Counted from the first letter of the stretch, positions 11,881 through 24,175 are shown. The stretch: 64,000 nucleotides of DNA from Eulemur rufifrons (GCF_041146395.1 NC_090989.1:281200343-281264342); one strand, 5' to 3'. Translations and numbers: made by a program. Notes: generated from the letters alone by a model not told the origin.

Positions 11881-12850
11881 CTGGGCCTATGTTAATTTGT
11901 AAATCTGAAATTAACACAGACCTCAGAGATTATTTCAGGGATGTGTTCTGTGACCCAGTCAAGCCCACGGGTCATTTTTTAGGAAAGATGGGACCAAACC
12001 AGGCATTTTCTGAGTATATATGACCTAGAGGAGATGAGTTCTCTGTTGCTCTTGGCATCCATCCTTCTTGCACGTGTGGAGAGACCCAGTCTGAGAATGG
12101 CTCCGTCCCAGGGGGAGTGGGACGCCGGACAGAGAAGCCAGGTCTCAGAGACGTTGTGTGAGTCCTTGCCACGGGCTACAGATGGTCAAACTGCTGCCTA
12201 TGGAGAACTCCCACCTTCCTGCCTTTATTCCTTTGCAAGTGCTCCCTCCCCCAGGGATGCCCCCTGCCCCTTCCCAACGTGTCCACACGGCCGGCTCAGA
12301 TGCTGCCTTCTCCATCGAATTCTCTCTGATCTCTCCTGCCTTTTCTGTGCCCATCCCGAAGTCACCTCCTCCTCTTCTGGGTGCCGAGTGTGGCTGGTGT
12401 CTCTCAGCATACGTTGTTTATAACCGTGCATTATTATGATTATTATGCATTACTCTTTTACAAAACCGCAAGCTCCTTTGTATGTGAATCCACATCTGAT
12501 CTTGGTATTACTCACATAATATGGCCTCTGAGAATATTTACTGGTAGAGATTTCTGGAGGTGAGAGCACAGAAACCTTTAATTTTCTGCATGTGATATTC
12601 TTGTAACCCTTTATAAAAGCAGATATTGCTTTTGCATTCAGAAAAAAAATAGAGATGTCAAAACTCATTGAATGAAAGAATGAACAAATAAGTGTATTTA
12701 GTAGCTTTAATTCCACTCCCAAATGTCTACATCCCAACTTTGGCAGCCTGAGAACGTTCCCAGGCAAACCTGAATGGCTGGTTAACCTACCTGCCGCCCC
12801 AAACTCCACCAATCTTATTCCATCACATGGAAGAGAGAAACTTCCGTTGG
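11881..12850. other. Intergenic, no recognised feature
   Basis: Nearly 1 kb without a repeat that I can name. Open frames of about 60-130 codons overlap on both strands and appear random. Confidence 0.5.
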
Positions 12851-12857
12851 TTCCTAC

Positions 12858-13344
12858 GGTAGGCAGAATTCTAAGGTGGCTCCTAGGTGCCTGTCCCCTC
12901 CTGTATAACCCTGTATGACCCTCCCACCTAGAGTGTGAGCCCTGTGAATGTGATGGGATGGCATGCCTGTGGTTAGGTTACTAATCAATTGACTTCGAGT
13001 CAATCAAAACGAAGATTATCCTGGGTGGGCCTGACCTAAATCAGGTGAGACTTTAAGAGAAGGTAAAGTGTCAGAGAGCAGCAGTCCTGCTGGTCATGGA
13101 TACCCCGCCCCTCCATGAATTAATTCTGCCAAAAACCACATGAGCTTGAATCCCAAGCCTCAAATGAAAACTTAGCCCCAGCAAACACCTTGATTTCAGC
13201 CTTGTGAGACTCCAAGGAGAGAGTCCAGTTACACTCTGGCATGACTTCTGGCCTACAGAACTGTGAGATATTAAATTTGTGTTGTTTTAAGATGCTAAAT
13301 TTATGGTCGTTTGTTATGTAACAACAGAAAACTAATGCAATCTT
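12858..13344 (+). mobile_element. MLT1-type MaLR LTR, sense
   Basis: Near full-length solo LTR: begins 'ggtaggcagaattctaaggt', has 'attatcctgggtgggcctga', 'aacaccttgatttcagcctt', 'cctacagaactgtgagatat', and ends 'gttgttttaagatgctaaat' with 'acagaaaactaatgcaatc'. An Alu has inserted at its very 3' end. Confidence 0.75.
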
Positions 13345-13681
13345 TTGTTGTTGTTTTTTTTTTTTTTTTTGAGACAAAGTCTCACTCTGTTGCCTGGGCT
13401 AAAGTGCCGTGGCATCAGCCTAGCCCACAGCAACCTCAAACTCCTGGGCTCAGGCGATCCTCTTGCCTCAGGCTCCCGAGTAGCTGGGACTACAGGTGTG
13501 CACCACCACGCCTGGCTAATTTTTTCTATTTTTAGTTGCCCAGCTAATTTTTTTTCTGTTTTTAGTAGAGACGGGGGTCTCACTCTTACTCAGGCTGGTC
13601 TCGAACTCCTTAGCTCAAGCTATCCTCCCGCCTTGGCCTCCCAGAGTGCTGGGATTACAGGCACGAGCCACTGCGCCCGGC
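13345..13681 (-). mobile_element. Alu SINE (strepsirrhine type), antisense
   Basis: Full dimer flanked by a 13-bp duplication, 'ctaatgcaatctt' at 13332 and 'ctaacgcaatctt' at 13682, differing at one CpG/TpG site. Inserted into the end of the MLT1-type LTR. Confidence 0.95.
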
Positions 13682-13756
13682 CTAACGCAATCTTATGAAG
13701 GGTATTCTTCCATACAGGAGAAAGCTGGGTGACCGTGGCAAGTTCCTTGGCCTGTC

Positions 13757-13850
13757 TCACCTATTGTGAATAATGCTGCTATAAACATGGGTAAGCAAAT
13801 ATCTGTTGAATCCCTGCTTTCAACGCAATTGAATTTTGATTCATGTTCTC
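13757..13850 (-). mobile_element. L1 fragment, antisense
   Basis: 'attgtgaataatgctgctat' followed by 'aaacatgggtaagcaaatat' and 'ctgttgaatccctgctttca' is a standard antisense L1 3' phrase. Confidence 0.75.
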
Positions 13851-13979
13851 TCATGGGACATTGTACATACTAGCTCTCCAGGAAGATAAACCCCAGGAGG
13901 CCTCACCTCTGTCCTGCGGCACTTAGCGTATTACTCAGAAAGGAGTGATGGGCTCACTGACAGAAAAAGAAGCCAGATT

Positions 13980-14335
13980 TCCTCCCCAGCCAGCCAGGGT
14001 TCTGCTGTCTGATGTGCAGGCTACTCCGTAATTACACACAGGGAGGCCCTGAGACACAATCTCACCATGGAATTTCAGAACGCTGGAGGAAAAAACAAAA
14101 AAAGAAGAAGATTCTACGGGTTTCCAGAGAAAGGAAGAGACAGTCACAAAGGATCATATATCAGAATAGCATCAGGCTTCATAACCACAACAATGCCTGA
14201 TGGAAGATAATGAAAGAATACCTTGGAAATTATTATTCCAATCTAAAATTCTATACTCAGCAACTATTAATCAGCTATGGGGGCAGAAAAATGTGCTAAA
14301 AAGATTTTTCTTTTGCCAGCAAGGAGTGGAACAGC
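13980..14335 (+). mobile_element. L1/HAL1-like ORF1-region relic
   Basis: 'aatagcatcaggcttcataa', 'tctaaaattctatactcagc' and 'tatgggggcagaaaaatgtg' match the sense ORF1-region phrases of old L1 or HAL1 elements. All frames are broken. Confidence 0.55.
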
Positions 14336-14521
14336 TCTGGATAAAATCAACGCTACTGCTTCAATTCTGGCAGAGCGCGTGGGGGGACTCAACCCAACCA
14401 GTAATACTCTGGGATTTAGTAGATTGGAATTTATCCACTCAGCGTACTTTAGTCTACTCATGGAGCAGATACCCGGTGTTGGGGAAACAGATAATGTAGT
14501 CTAATTTCTATTAGGATTCTA

Positions 14522-14870
14522 GGGCCGGGCGCAGTGGCTCACGCCTGTAATCCTAGCACTCTGGGAGGCCGAGGCGGGTAGATCGCTCGAGGTCAGGAGT
14601 TCGAGACCAGCCTGAGCAAGACCGAGACCCCGTCTCTACTAAAAATAGAAAGAAATTATACGGACAACTAAAAATATATATATAGAAAAAATTAGCCGGG
14701 CATGGTGGCGCATGCCTGTAGTCCCAGCTACTCGGGAGGCTGAGGCAGTATGATCGCTTAAGCCCAGGAGTTTAAGGTTGCTGTGAGCTAGGCTGACGCC
14801 ACGGCACTCACTCTAGCCCGGGCAACAGAGTGAGACTCTGTCTCAAAAAAAAAAAAAAAGAAAAAAAAAA
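14522..14870 (+). mobile_element. Alu SINE (strepsirrhine type), sense
   Basis: Starts 'gggccgggcgcagtggctca' and ends in an A-tail interrupted by one G. Flanked by 'aggattcta' at 14513 and 14871. The linker has the AT-rich 'ctaaaaatatatatatagaa' segment of lemur-type Alus. Confidence 0.96.
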
Positions 14871-14879
14871 AGGATTCTA

Positions 14880-15000
14880 AATGTATCACTTGACCTCACT
14901 GTGCCTTACTTTCTCCACTTCTAAAATGGATCTGATGTTCACTTACTTTGCCTCACAAGGATGATGGAAAGGGCAAGAGGGTAAGAGATAATTTCAGCAC
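14880..15000 (+). mobile_element. MIR-like fragment
   Basis: 'cacttgacctcactgtgcct' and 'ctccacttctaaaatggatc' are a diverged MIR core in forward orientation. Confidence 0.5.
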
Positions 15001-15570
15001 CTCAAAAGGAAGATGAACAAATATGAGTTCAATTCTTTCTCCTTGTGTAACTCTATAATAGACATTGACTGTTTTGTCTGCTCAGCAAACACTCCTAGCA
15101 ATACGGTGCATTGGGAGAGGATGGTCCCCCCTCTTTTACTCCAACTTCATGGTTGATTTGGCTCCAATCTTCGCTCCAGTTGATTGGTTTAGCGGTAGAC
15201 ACCTGACCTTTCTCAGCCAATCAGAATCTTGCCCTGGGATTCTGGAACTGTGATATCAAAGTCAGTTTCTCTTCAGGTAACTGAAACTGAGGTCATTTGA
15301 GGTCATGCAGGGATGTTTGCTTCAATATTCCATCATCCAGTCTGAGAAGCAAAAATAGCAGGTTGGCCACAGGAAAGAAGGATGAAGCCTAAGGAGGCAC
15401 AGGAGAGTTACCAAGGTGAGAGAGATGAAGAGAGGGCACTTCCTGACTTGCTAGCTTTTCTCCGTCACCAACCTCGGTCCTTCTGTGGCATGCATTTCAC
15501 AGGCGTCCCAGCATCACTCCAACAGATCCCTCCCTTTCCTGCTCCTCAACATTTTATTTCCTAGGTTGAT
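15001..15570. other. Intergenic, no recognised feature
   Basis: Contains a 'tgattggttt...ccaatcagaatc' pair near 15181-15228, possibly a remnant of an LTR-like repeat. No gene is supported. Confidence 0.4.
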
Positions 15571-15573
15571 TAC

Positions 15574-15867
15574 TTTTTTTCTTTTTGGGACAGAGTCTCA
15601 TTCTGTCACCCTGAGTAGAGGGCAGTGGTGTCATCATAGCTCACTGCAAGCTCCAATTCTTGGGCTCAAATGATCCTCCTGCTTCATCCTCCCAAGTAGC
15701 TGTGACTACAGGTACGTACCATGATGTCCAGCTAATTTTTCTATTTTTAGTAGAGACGGGGTCTCACTCTTGCTCAGGCTGGTCTCAAACTCCTGAGCTC
15801 AAGCGATCCTCCTGCCTTGGCCTCCCAGAGTGCTAGGACTACAGACATGAGCCACCACGCCTGGCCA
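15574..15867 (-). mobile_element. Alu SINE, antisense
   Basis: T-run then a dimer ending 'gccaccacgcctggcc'. Short flanking match 'gattac' at 15568 and 15868 followed by T-rich sequence is a probable target-site duplication. Confidence 0.93.
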
Positions 15868-16720
15868 GATTACATTTTTCATTATGGTAAAATATAAATA
15901 AGATAAAATTTACCATTTTAACTATTTTTAATTGTACAATTCATCGGCATTGAGTACATTCTCTCTCTCTTTTTTTTTTTTTTTGAGACAGAGTCACGGC
16001 TAAAGTGCCGTGGCGTCAGCCTAGCTCACAGCAACCTCAAACTCCTGGACTCAAGTGATCCTCCTGCCTCAGCCTCCTGGGTAGCTGGGACTACAGGCAC
16101 GCGCCATCATGCCCGGCTAATTTTTTCTATTTTTAGTTGTTTGGCTAATTTCTTTCTATTTATAGTAGAGGCGGGGTCTCGCTCTTGCTCAGGCTGGTCT
16201 CGAACTCCTGAGCTCAAGAAATCCTCCCGCCTCAGCCGCCCAGAGGGCTAGGATTACAGGCGTGAGCCACCACGCCCGGCCGAGTACGTTCTCACTGTTA
16301 CGCAACCATCACCAGTATCCATCTCCAGAATTTTTTCATCATCCCAACAGAAACTCTGTCCTGTTAAACAATGACTCACTATTCCCCCCTCCTCCCAGCG
16401 CCTGGTAACCTCTGCTCTACTGTCTGTCTCTATGAATTTGACTACGACTCTAGGTACTTCATGTAAGTGGAATTGTACAATGTTTGTCCTTTTGTGTCTG
16501 GCTCAACTCATTTAGCATAATGTTCTCAAGGTCCCCCCATATTATAGCATGTATCAGAATTTCATTCCTTGAGGCTGAATAATATTCCATTGTATTTATA
16601 CACTACGTTTTGTTTATCCATTCACCTGTTAATGAACATTTCGGTTGTTTCTGCTTTTCAGCTATTGTGAATAATGCTGCTATGGACATTGGTGTAGGAC
16701 AGGTGCCTTTTTTTGTTCAA
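15868..16720 (-). mobile_element. L1 3' region, antisense, split by an Alu
   Basis: 'atggtaaaatataaataaga', 'tttaactatttttaattgta', then after the Alu 'acgcaaccatcaccagtatc', 'ctcatttagcataatgttct', 'ggctgaataatattccattg' and 'attgtgaataatgctgctat'. This is an ordered antisense L1M-type segment. Confidence 0.85.
15964..16281 (-). mobile_element. Alu SINE (strepsirrhine type) inside L1, antisense
   Basis: The host L1 sequence is duplicated on both sides: 'gagtacattctc' at 15952 and 'gagtacgttctc' at 16282. This establishes the nesting order, with L1 older and Alu younger. Confidence 0.96.
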
Positions 16721-17124
16721 GTGAGTCAGTGACAGTTTTTGTTTTAGACAACCAGAAGATTTCTAACTAATACAGGGAAGGAGATATTGTAACCCTTAAA
16801 CCAGACAACCTCTGGCCTTCCAAGAATCAATGGTCCAACCTCAGTGTGGCACCAGACCCGTTTGGAATTCTGAGTGGTAAAATCTCGGTGGGAATGAAGG
16901 CTGGGAACTAGCAAGTGAATGACACTTTTTGTGCTATTCCACACTGTCAGGGGCTTGGTCGTCAGGAGAATTACAGTAGTAATTTAAGATAGCAGGGTTT
17001 AGGATATAAAAGCTATTTAGTAGGCAGCAGTTTGGGAATAAATAGGTAAGCAGAAACTCTCCAAACATGACATTGTTTTCATCTTTTTTGCCTCAGAACT
17101 GGTAAATTAATTTACACTAACGTT

Positions 17125-17835
<711 letters not shown>

Positions 17836-18275
17836 CCCTGGCATTTTATATGCAGCCGGTTTTTTGACAAATGTCATGCTCGAACAAATTTCTTCCAATC
17901 AGAAGTGAAGAGTCTCAGATCATGTGAAAAATCAAACCTAAGTGCAACAGCTGGGGCTGGTCAACACGATGGTGATGTTCCCGTTGGGCAGGGTGTCCGT
18001 CAGCTGGAGTTTTCCTGCAAACCAGTGAGCTTTTTACCCACAGGCCTGACCCCACCCAAGGCATCTGTCAGCTACCACCGTTACTTGCTGTAGTAAAGGC
18101 ATAAATGAAGGTTCTCAGACTTTTTGAGGGTAGATTTGAAAAACTACTTTGAGACCTAAAGCAGAAAATCAGGCCATATCATATGGTCAGAATTGATCCT
18201 GCTTACAATGGCCAGTTGAATACACAAGAGTAGCTCTTCTGTTTAAAGACCCCATTAAAAAGAAAGTAAAGATAT
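17836..18275. other. Intergenic, no recognised feature
   Basis: About 440 bp of unique-looking sequence between two L1 segments. No gene is supported. Confidence 0.45.
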
Positions 18276-19577
18276 TAAAAGTTAAAAAGCCACAACACCA
18301 CAGTGCTTGGGAGGGAGAAAGACAGCTGACAAGGGGTGCTAACAAATTTCTAGAAGGCACAAATTGGATGGCAGAGTAGTAACTCAGGAAGCAGATCAGA
18401 AGCCACGAATCTTCCTAGATGGGGCTACCACAGGGGAGGGTGGAGATCTGTCCTACAGAATGCCTCAGAGTTTCATGCCTCAGAAAAACAAGATAAGGCA
18501 GGGAGTGAGGGTGAGACCAAAAGCACAAACAAACAAACAAACCAGTCGATGGTCTGCTAAAAAATATATAAATAAATATTCTCGAGAGGATCCAACAGGA
18601 CACAGAGTCTACACATAACAGTCACAATGTCCAGGATATGGTCCAAAATCTCTGGGCATACAAAGAACCAGGAAAATGTGGCCAATTGTCAAGGGAAAGG
18701 ACAAACAACAGATGGCAACCCTGAGATGACCCACATGAGGGAATGAGAAGACTCTGGAAAGCAGCTGTCATAACCAGGCTCCACGGGAAAAAGTAAATTT
18801 GAAGTGAATGGGAAGATGAGAAAACAATATCCGAAATTTAAAAATCACCGAATGGGCTAAACAGCAGAATGGAGATGACAGAGGACAGAGCCAGTGGACT
18901 TGAAGGCATATTAATAGAAATTACTTAGCCTGAAGAATAGAGAGGGAAAGAAAAGACTTGAAAAAATAAACAGAGTCTTGGAGACTTCAGTGACAATATC
19001 AAAAAGCCAAACTGTGTCACTGAAGTCACAGAAGGAGAGAAAAAAATAGATTAGAGCAGAAAAAAAATGTTTGAAGAAATAATGGTCAAAACCTTGCCAA
19101 ATTTGATGAAAAGCACAATTACATATTCAAGGTCAGTGAACCCCAAACCGGATTAAACTCAAAGAAAACAATTCCAAGAAATATCACAAACTGCTGAAAA
19201 TGAAAGGAAAAGTCTTGAAAGCAACTAGAGAAAAATAATACATCATGTATAGGGAAATGATGTTTCAAAATATCAAAGATTTCTCATCAGAGACCACAGA
19301 GGCCAGAAGACAGTAGAAGAACACCTTTAAAGTGCCAAAAGAAAAAAGCATTTCAATAGAGAATTCTATATTGAGCAAAAACATCCTTCAGGAATGAAGA
19401 TAAAATTAAGACCTTCTCAAATAAAGGGAAAAGAATTATAACCTTATCTGGGGATAGTTTCAGTGTACATAGACATAATACATATGACAATTATAAGACC
19501 TATATAATTGTAAGGAATCTACATTTTATCTAAAGTGGTAAAATATCTCCTCTAAACAGATCTAGAAGTTGAGGGTA

Positions 19578-19607
19578 TGTGTGTGTGTGTATACAAATAT
19601 ATATATA

Positions 19608-19643
<36 letters not shown>
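19578..19643 (+). repeat. (TG)n/(TA)n microsatellite
   Basis: Alternating GT and AT blocks directly ahead of an antisense Alu T-run. It is a likely length-variable site. Confidence 0.9.
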
Positions 19644-19661
<18 letters not shown>

Positions 19662-19942
19662 TTGAGACAGAGTCTTACTCTGTTGCCCCTGGTAGAGTGT
19701 AGCAATGTCACCATAGCTCACTGCAACCTTAAACTCCTGGGCTCAAGGGATCCTCTCGCCTCAGCCTCCCTAATAGCTGGGACTACAGGCACATGCCACC
19801 ATGCCCGGCTAAATTTTCTATTTTTATCAGAGATGGGGTCTTGCTCTTGCTCAGGCTGGCCTAAACTCTTGAGCTCAAGCTATCCTCTTGCCTTGGCCTC
19901 CCAGAGTGTTAGGATTACAGGCATTAGCCACCTCGCCCAGCC
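19644..19942 (-). mobile_element. Alu SINE, antisense
   Basis: T-run of 19 then a dimer ending 'gccacctcgcccagcc'. Inserted in the old L1 remnant. Confidence 0.93.
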
Positions 19943-20084
19943 AGGAATGTTTGTTTTAATCCCTAGAATAACCACCAAAAAACCATACAAAGGAACATAG
20001 CAAAAAAGCCAATAGATAAATTAAAAGGGAATACTAAAAAATGCTCAAATAATCTAGAAGGCAGAAAGGGGAAACAGATGAACA

Positions 20085-20112
20085 AAAACAACAACAACAA
20101 CAACAACAAAAA
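20085..20112 (+). repeat. (AAC)n microsatellite
   Basis: About eight AAC units within the L1 remnant. Confidence 0.85.
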
Positions 20113-20332
20113 CCCAGAGGGGATAAACAGAATACAAACCATAAATTGGTACCCCTATATCAAACCAAATCAACAATTACATTAAATGCAAATGATTGAA
20201 GAACAATTACAAGACATTGTAAGATTGGATTTTTTTTAAAGACCAGTTAAAGGCTGTTCATAAGAAACCCAATTTCAATGTAAAAGTGCAGATAGGTTAA
20301 AAGTAAAAGAATGACTAAAGATATAGAAAGCA

Positions 20333-20634
20333 GGCTGGTCACAGTGGCTCATGCCTATAATCCCAGCACTGTGGGAGGCTGGGGCAGGAGGATGGCTTGA
20401 GGCCAGGCATTTGAGACCAGCCTGAGCAAGAGAGACCTTGGTCTCTACAAAAAACAGAAAAATTAGCTGGGCATTGGGGCATGTGCCTATAGTCCTAGCT
20501 ACTTGGGAGGTTGAGGTGGGAGGATCTGTTGAGTCTAGGAGTTTGAGGCTGCAGTGAGCTATGATGACACCCCACTGCACTCCAGCCTGGGCAACAGAGC
20601 AAGACCCTGATTCAGAAAACAAACAAACAAAAAA
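20333..20634 (+). mobile_element. Alu SINE (older type), sense
   Basis: Flanked by a perfect 14-bp target-site duplication, 'agatatagaaagca' at 20319-20332 and 20635-20648. Body starts 'ggctggtcacagtggctcat' and ends with a CAAA-type tail. It has AluJ/S-like arms ('actgcactccagcctgggca') without the lemur middle segment. Confidence 0.96.
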
Positions 20635-21774
20635 AGATATAGAAAGCAAACAATAACGATTTTAAAAGCTGGAGTGTTAATATCAAATACAATGGTCTTC
20701 AAAATAACGTTACTGGGGATAAAGAGGGACACTACAAAATAATAAAAGGATCAATTCACCAAGGAGACAAAACACTACCCTCCTGACCCTCTGCCTCCTG
20801 CCTACCCTGGTCCTTTTCCACGTGGCCCTGTGTGGTGTGCTGTGCCTCTAGTTTCTAGGGATCTTCTTTCATGATAATCATTTTCATATCTATACATCAT
20901 ACCATACCTGATTAAAACAAATTCTGGGTACATTTTTGGAATACCTGAATAGTCCTATATTTACTAAAGAAAATGATTCATAGATTAAGATCTTCCAGCA
21001 ACAACAAGAAAAACAAACAAACAAAAACCCTCTAGGCCAGATGACTTCACTGGGAAATTCCACAAAACGTTTAAGAGAGAAATAAGACCAATTCTACACA
21101 AACTCTTCCAGAAAACAGAAGAGGAGGTAATGTCTCCCGATTCATTTTATGAGGCCAGCATCACCCTGATACCAAACCAAAGACATGACAAGAAAATAAA
21201 ACTACAGACCAATATCCCTAATAAAGGCTAAAATGTTCAACAGAATATTAGCAAATCAAATCTAGCAGAAAGGATAATCATCATGACCAAGGAGGGTTTA
21301 TTGTGGAAAACAAAGGCTGCTTCAACATTTGAGGATCAATCAATATAATTCACCATATGAACATACCAAAGAATAAAAATCATATCATCTCAATAGATAC
21401 ATAAAAAGCATTTGACAAAACTCAACACGCATTCATGATAAAAAACTCTCAGGTAACTAGGAAAACAAGGGAACTTCCTCAACTTGATGCAGCCATACAC
21501 AAAAACCTACAGCTAAATCATACATAATAGTAAGAGAATGAATGCCTTCCCCTCAAGATCAGAAACATTTCAAGGATGTCTGCTCTCACCACTCCTATTT
21601 GATACTGTATCGGAGGTCCTAACCAGTGCAATAGGCAAGAAAAAGAAGTCACGCATATTACAAAGGAAGAAATAAAATGTCTCTATTTGCAGATGGCATG
21701 ATTGTCAGTTGGTGTCAGTCTCTTCTCCCTCTGCTTTGTCAGAGTTTAATGTTCCAGACAGAGGCTGCTCCATC

Positions 21775-21935
21775 AGCCTTGGCTGAGGAGTAGAGAGGAC
21801 ATGTAGCAGAACCACAATTGACCAGCTATGTTCATGTAGTATGAATGAGAAAAAAACTGTGTTGTTGTAAGCCACAGAGATTTTAAGGTTTGTTACTGTA
21901 GCATAACTTAGACTCTCCTTACTGATACAATTTCA
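21775..21935 (+). mobile_element. LTR-like 3' end fragment
   Basis: 'gttgttgtaagccacagaga' then 'gtttgttactgtagcataac' and 'tccttactgatac' resemble the terminal part of an ERV-type LTR. The family is uncertain. Confidence 0.45.
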
Positions 21936-22129
21936 TTTTAGGGTGGCTTCTAGTTGGTAATATCTAAGGAAAAGGCATTTCAATGTCATCAGTAACATAT
22001 CTCCAAATCTCAGAGTGGGGTGGTTAATTTCGGTGATAGTCTCATATGCTAAGCTAGTAACAACCACAGGATGTAGATTTTTTTTTTTTAACCTCAGAGA
22101 ATCTCTATTCTCTGTGGGAAAAATCATTC

Positions 22130-22345
22130 TCATTCATTCATTTCACAAATATTGAGAGCCAACCAAATGCCAGGCATTGTGCTAGGTGCTGGGAAGAGCA
22201 ACGAGCAAGGCCAATGCTGTCCCAGTCCCAGCCCTGTTTTATTCTGGTGGAAAAGATAGACAATAAACAAATAATTGCATGATGATTTAAAACCAATGTG
22301 GTAAGTGCTAAAATGATGAAGTCCAGGGTATTAGTGAAACATCTA
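22130..22345 (+). mobile_element. Ancient mammalian repeat, 'ccaggcattgtgctaggtgc' type
   Basis: Clear copy of a widespread repeat: 'ccaggcattgtgctaggtgc', 'agcaacgagcaaggccaatg', 'agacaataaacaaataattg' and 'gtggtaagtgctaaaatgat'. The family is left open. Confidence 0.55.
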
Positions 22346-22586
22346 ACAGTGGACTTGCCCAATTCAGGGTCATGATCCTCTTCTGCATCCCCATTAATAA
22401 GGGACTGACCAAAGTTACTCAACCAGTAAAAGAAGGGGAACCAGAACCCTATCTTCCTGCTTAGGCATTCTCTGGTCTTTGGATCAAACCTTGGAATGTA
22501 CTTTACATTTGGTCCAATAACCCTGTTTTCACTATTTATACTCATAGGGAGAGCCAGCTGGAATATGGGTGAGTCAAAATTGTCAC

Positions 22587-22589
<3 letters not shown>

Positions 22590-22621
<32 letters not shown>
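22590..22621 (+). repeat. (CA)n microsatellite
   Basis: About 16 uninterrupted CA units. It accounts for the cysteine-valine run of a spurious minus-strand open frame here. Confidence 0.95.
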
Positions 22622-22623
<2 letters not shown>

Positions 22624-22707
22624 CAAAATAGAAGTATCCCTGATATTTGGTTCAGCTGAACTCTCTCTTTTCATGAAGGTTGATGCCATTGCCATATCCT
22701 TGACTTT

Positions 22708-22735
22708 TTTTTTTTTTTTGACACCATCACTCCAT
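22708..22735 (-). mobile_element. Minimal poly(A) retroposon with target-site duplication
   Basis: A 12-nt T-run plus 16 nt ('gacaccatcactccat') is flanked by a perfect 15-bp direct repeat, 'catatccttgacttt', at 22693-22707 and 22736-22750. Tail plus duplication are L1-machinery hallmarks; the body is almost fully truncated, so the source RNA cannot be named. Confidence 0.75.
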
Positions 22736-22964
22736 CATATCCTTGACTTTTACAAGCATAACAAAGTTAAAGCACTCAACACACCCAGGCTGGGCAACAA
22801 ATAGATGTGTTGGCATGGTCCTGTCTCATGACAGCACTTCAGCAACAACGTAGCCAACCATGTGCTTTCCAACATGAGTTGAAACATTTTTTCTGAAAGT
22901 GATCATCTTCAATCTTTCAATTCTGTCATAATGTAGGAATTCTTCCAATTTAGCACTATTCAAT

Positions 22965-23075
22965 TCAAACCAAGTTTACTAAGCACCTACAATGTGCCAA
23001 ATTCTAGGGATACAAGAAAAATAAGTCTCTGCTCTAGAGGAACTCACAGTCTAATAAGTCTTAACAAATAAAAAA
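22965..23075 (+). mobile_element. Ancient mammalian repeat fragment
   Basis: 'tactaagcacctacaatgtg', 'tctagggatacaagaaaaat' and 'gaactcacagtctaataagt' follow the same order as the repeat at 22130. Confidence 0.5.
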
Positions 23076-23559
23076 CTATGCTTTCATTATTAGCCAGGTA
23101 TTCCTCACGCTTCTTTCCAAAACCCAAAGCTCTCCTAGCATACTGACATGGGGGGAGGGGAGAATCATCAAGAGCAGTCATATTGGATTTTATTTCTTTT
23201 CTTTTCTTGGTGCTCATCTTCCTTCAAAACTTCAAGATGGGCACACAATGCTTGACAACATGGTTCTCTATTAAAATCCAACTCCTGGGAACCATAGGGC
23301 TGGGAAATATTAAACACAAGGGCAATCGTGTTAATCCAAAGATGGGCAGATGATTTGGATCTGCCACTAACAAGATGTGTGTGGAAGCCCCTCAGCCTTG
23401 TTACTTTGGGGGTGGGGGGGGTGTTTGCTCATTTGTAATAAGAGCCACCTCAAAGGCTCAGGTGTATTCCAGCACTAAGACTCATTCACTTGCTTTTGAA
23501 GATCTATACCTAGTAACTGCCATTAAGAAAAAAAAGTTAAGCATTCCAAGAAGCCCTCT
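23076..23559. other. Intergenic stretch upstream of the promoter
   Basis: Mostly AT-rich with a G-run near 23408-23420. It has no gene and no repeat that I can name. Confidence 0.45.
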
Positions 23560-23997
23560 TGCAAGAGAGAAGTGGCGTTGGCCTATCCTCGTGCAAACTG
23601 ACTGTCGCGCCAGAACTTGGGCCCGGGACGCCCTGCACAGGTGGGACACCGACATTTTATGGTGCGGTCGGTGCTCACGGTGCCATTACAAAGTGACCAG
23701 TTCCAATATTCCAAACCAATGGCCGTTTCAGGGAAGGGCTGCCAAGGGTCAGGCTCTTAGTGAGCCATGACAGCTCGGGGTGTCGTCTTGGGAAAGCCAC
23801 GTCACCCCTCTCTGAGACTCCAAACGGCCGGCAGCCGGACACCCTGGGGCCACACTGGGGCCTCAAGGACCAGTCACAACATCTTCGACGGCGCTGGACC
23901 AACCCCCGTCATGGAACGGCGGGGTCTCCACACGGCCCTCAAGACCGGTCGCCGGCCTCGCGCTCTGGGCCGTCCCCTCGCTGCTGCCCCGCCCCCC

Positions 23998-24005
23998 ACT
24001 TCCGG
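23998..24005 (-). promoter_or_regulatory. ETS-family site (ACTTCCGG)
   Basis: Reverse-strand match to the GABPA/ELK core CCGGAAGT, directly after a GC box and 179 bp before the ATG. It pairs with a forward copy at 24084; paired ETS sites are common in CpG-island promoters. Confidence 0.55.
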
Positions 24006-24017
24006 CCGGACCGCGGT

Positions 24018-24023
24018 CACGTG
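24018..24023 (+). promoter_or_regulatory. E-box CACGTG
   Basis: Palindromic CACGTG in the context 'ggtcacgtgccc', a fit for USF, MYC/MAX or TFE-type factors. FUBP-family proteins are known activators of MYC through its far upstream element, so a MYC-type site here would be a possible feedback link. That link is inference. Confidence 0.5.
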
Positions 24024-24083
24024 CCCTGACACCGCCCCGCAGTCGCTGCTCCTCTCTCCTCAAGCGTCCCGGCTTCCCTTCCG

Positions 24084-24091
24084 CCGGAAGT
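24084..24091 (+). promoter_or_regulatory. ETS-family site (CCGGAAGT)
   Basis: Perfect core, followed 8 bp later by the pyrimidine tract 'ctttccttttcc' (24099-24110), a plausible initiation region. Position 93-100 bp before the ATG suits a short 5' UTR. Confidence 0.6.
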
Positions 24092-24157
24092 AGGGCGACT
24101 TTCCTTTTCCGGCTACGGGTCCCCAAGCGGAGCGGGAGGCCGGACCGGGGAGCCGAG

Positions 24158-24175
24158 CGGCGGCGGCGGCGGCGG
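24158..24175 (+). repeat. (CGG)6 tract in the 5' leader
   Basis: Six uninterrupted CGG units ending nine bases before the start codon. GC-rich structure this close to the ATG could slow scanning, and length may vary between individuals. Confidence 0.85.

Larger units (their letters stand above)
18280..21715 (+). mobile_element. Old L1 (L1M/HAL1-like) sense remnant with nested Alus
   Basis: An ORF1-region part lies at about 18600-19440: 'gagaccacagaggccagaag', 'gagaattctatattgagcaa' and 'atccttcaggaatgaagata'. An ORF2 reverse-transcriptase part follows at about 21020-21710: 'gatgacttcactgggaaatt', 'ccaatatccctaataaaggc' and 'tgtctgctctcaccactcct'. Both reading frames are broken by stops and indels, and much of ORF2 is deleted. 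Two Alus and a microsatellite sit within it. Confidence 0.8.

Noticed and set aside
19569..20000. Open frames reading through Alus (also near 2899, 13345, 17261, 20275, 27251, 30533, 44140 and 61200)
   Set aside because: The peptides are the familiar translations of antisense Alu sequence, not genes.
18280..21715. Functional L1 with intact ORFs
   Set aside because: Both ORF regions are broken by stops, deletions and nested Alus; the element is an old inactive copy.
22138..22695. 185-codon minus-strand open frame
   Set aside because: It runs through an ancient repeat and the (CA)n array, which makes its Cys-Val run; there is no family resemblance.
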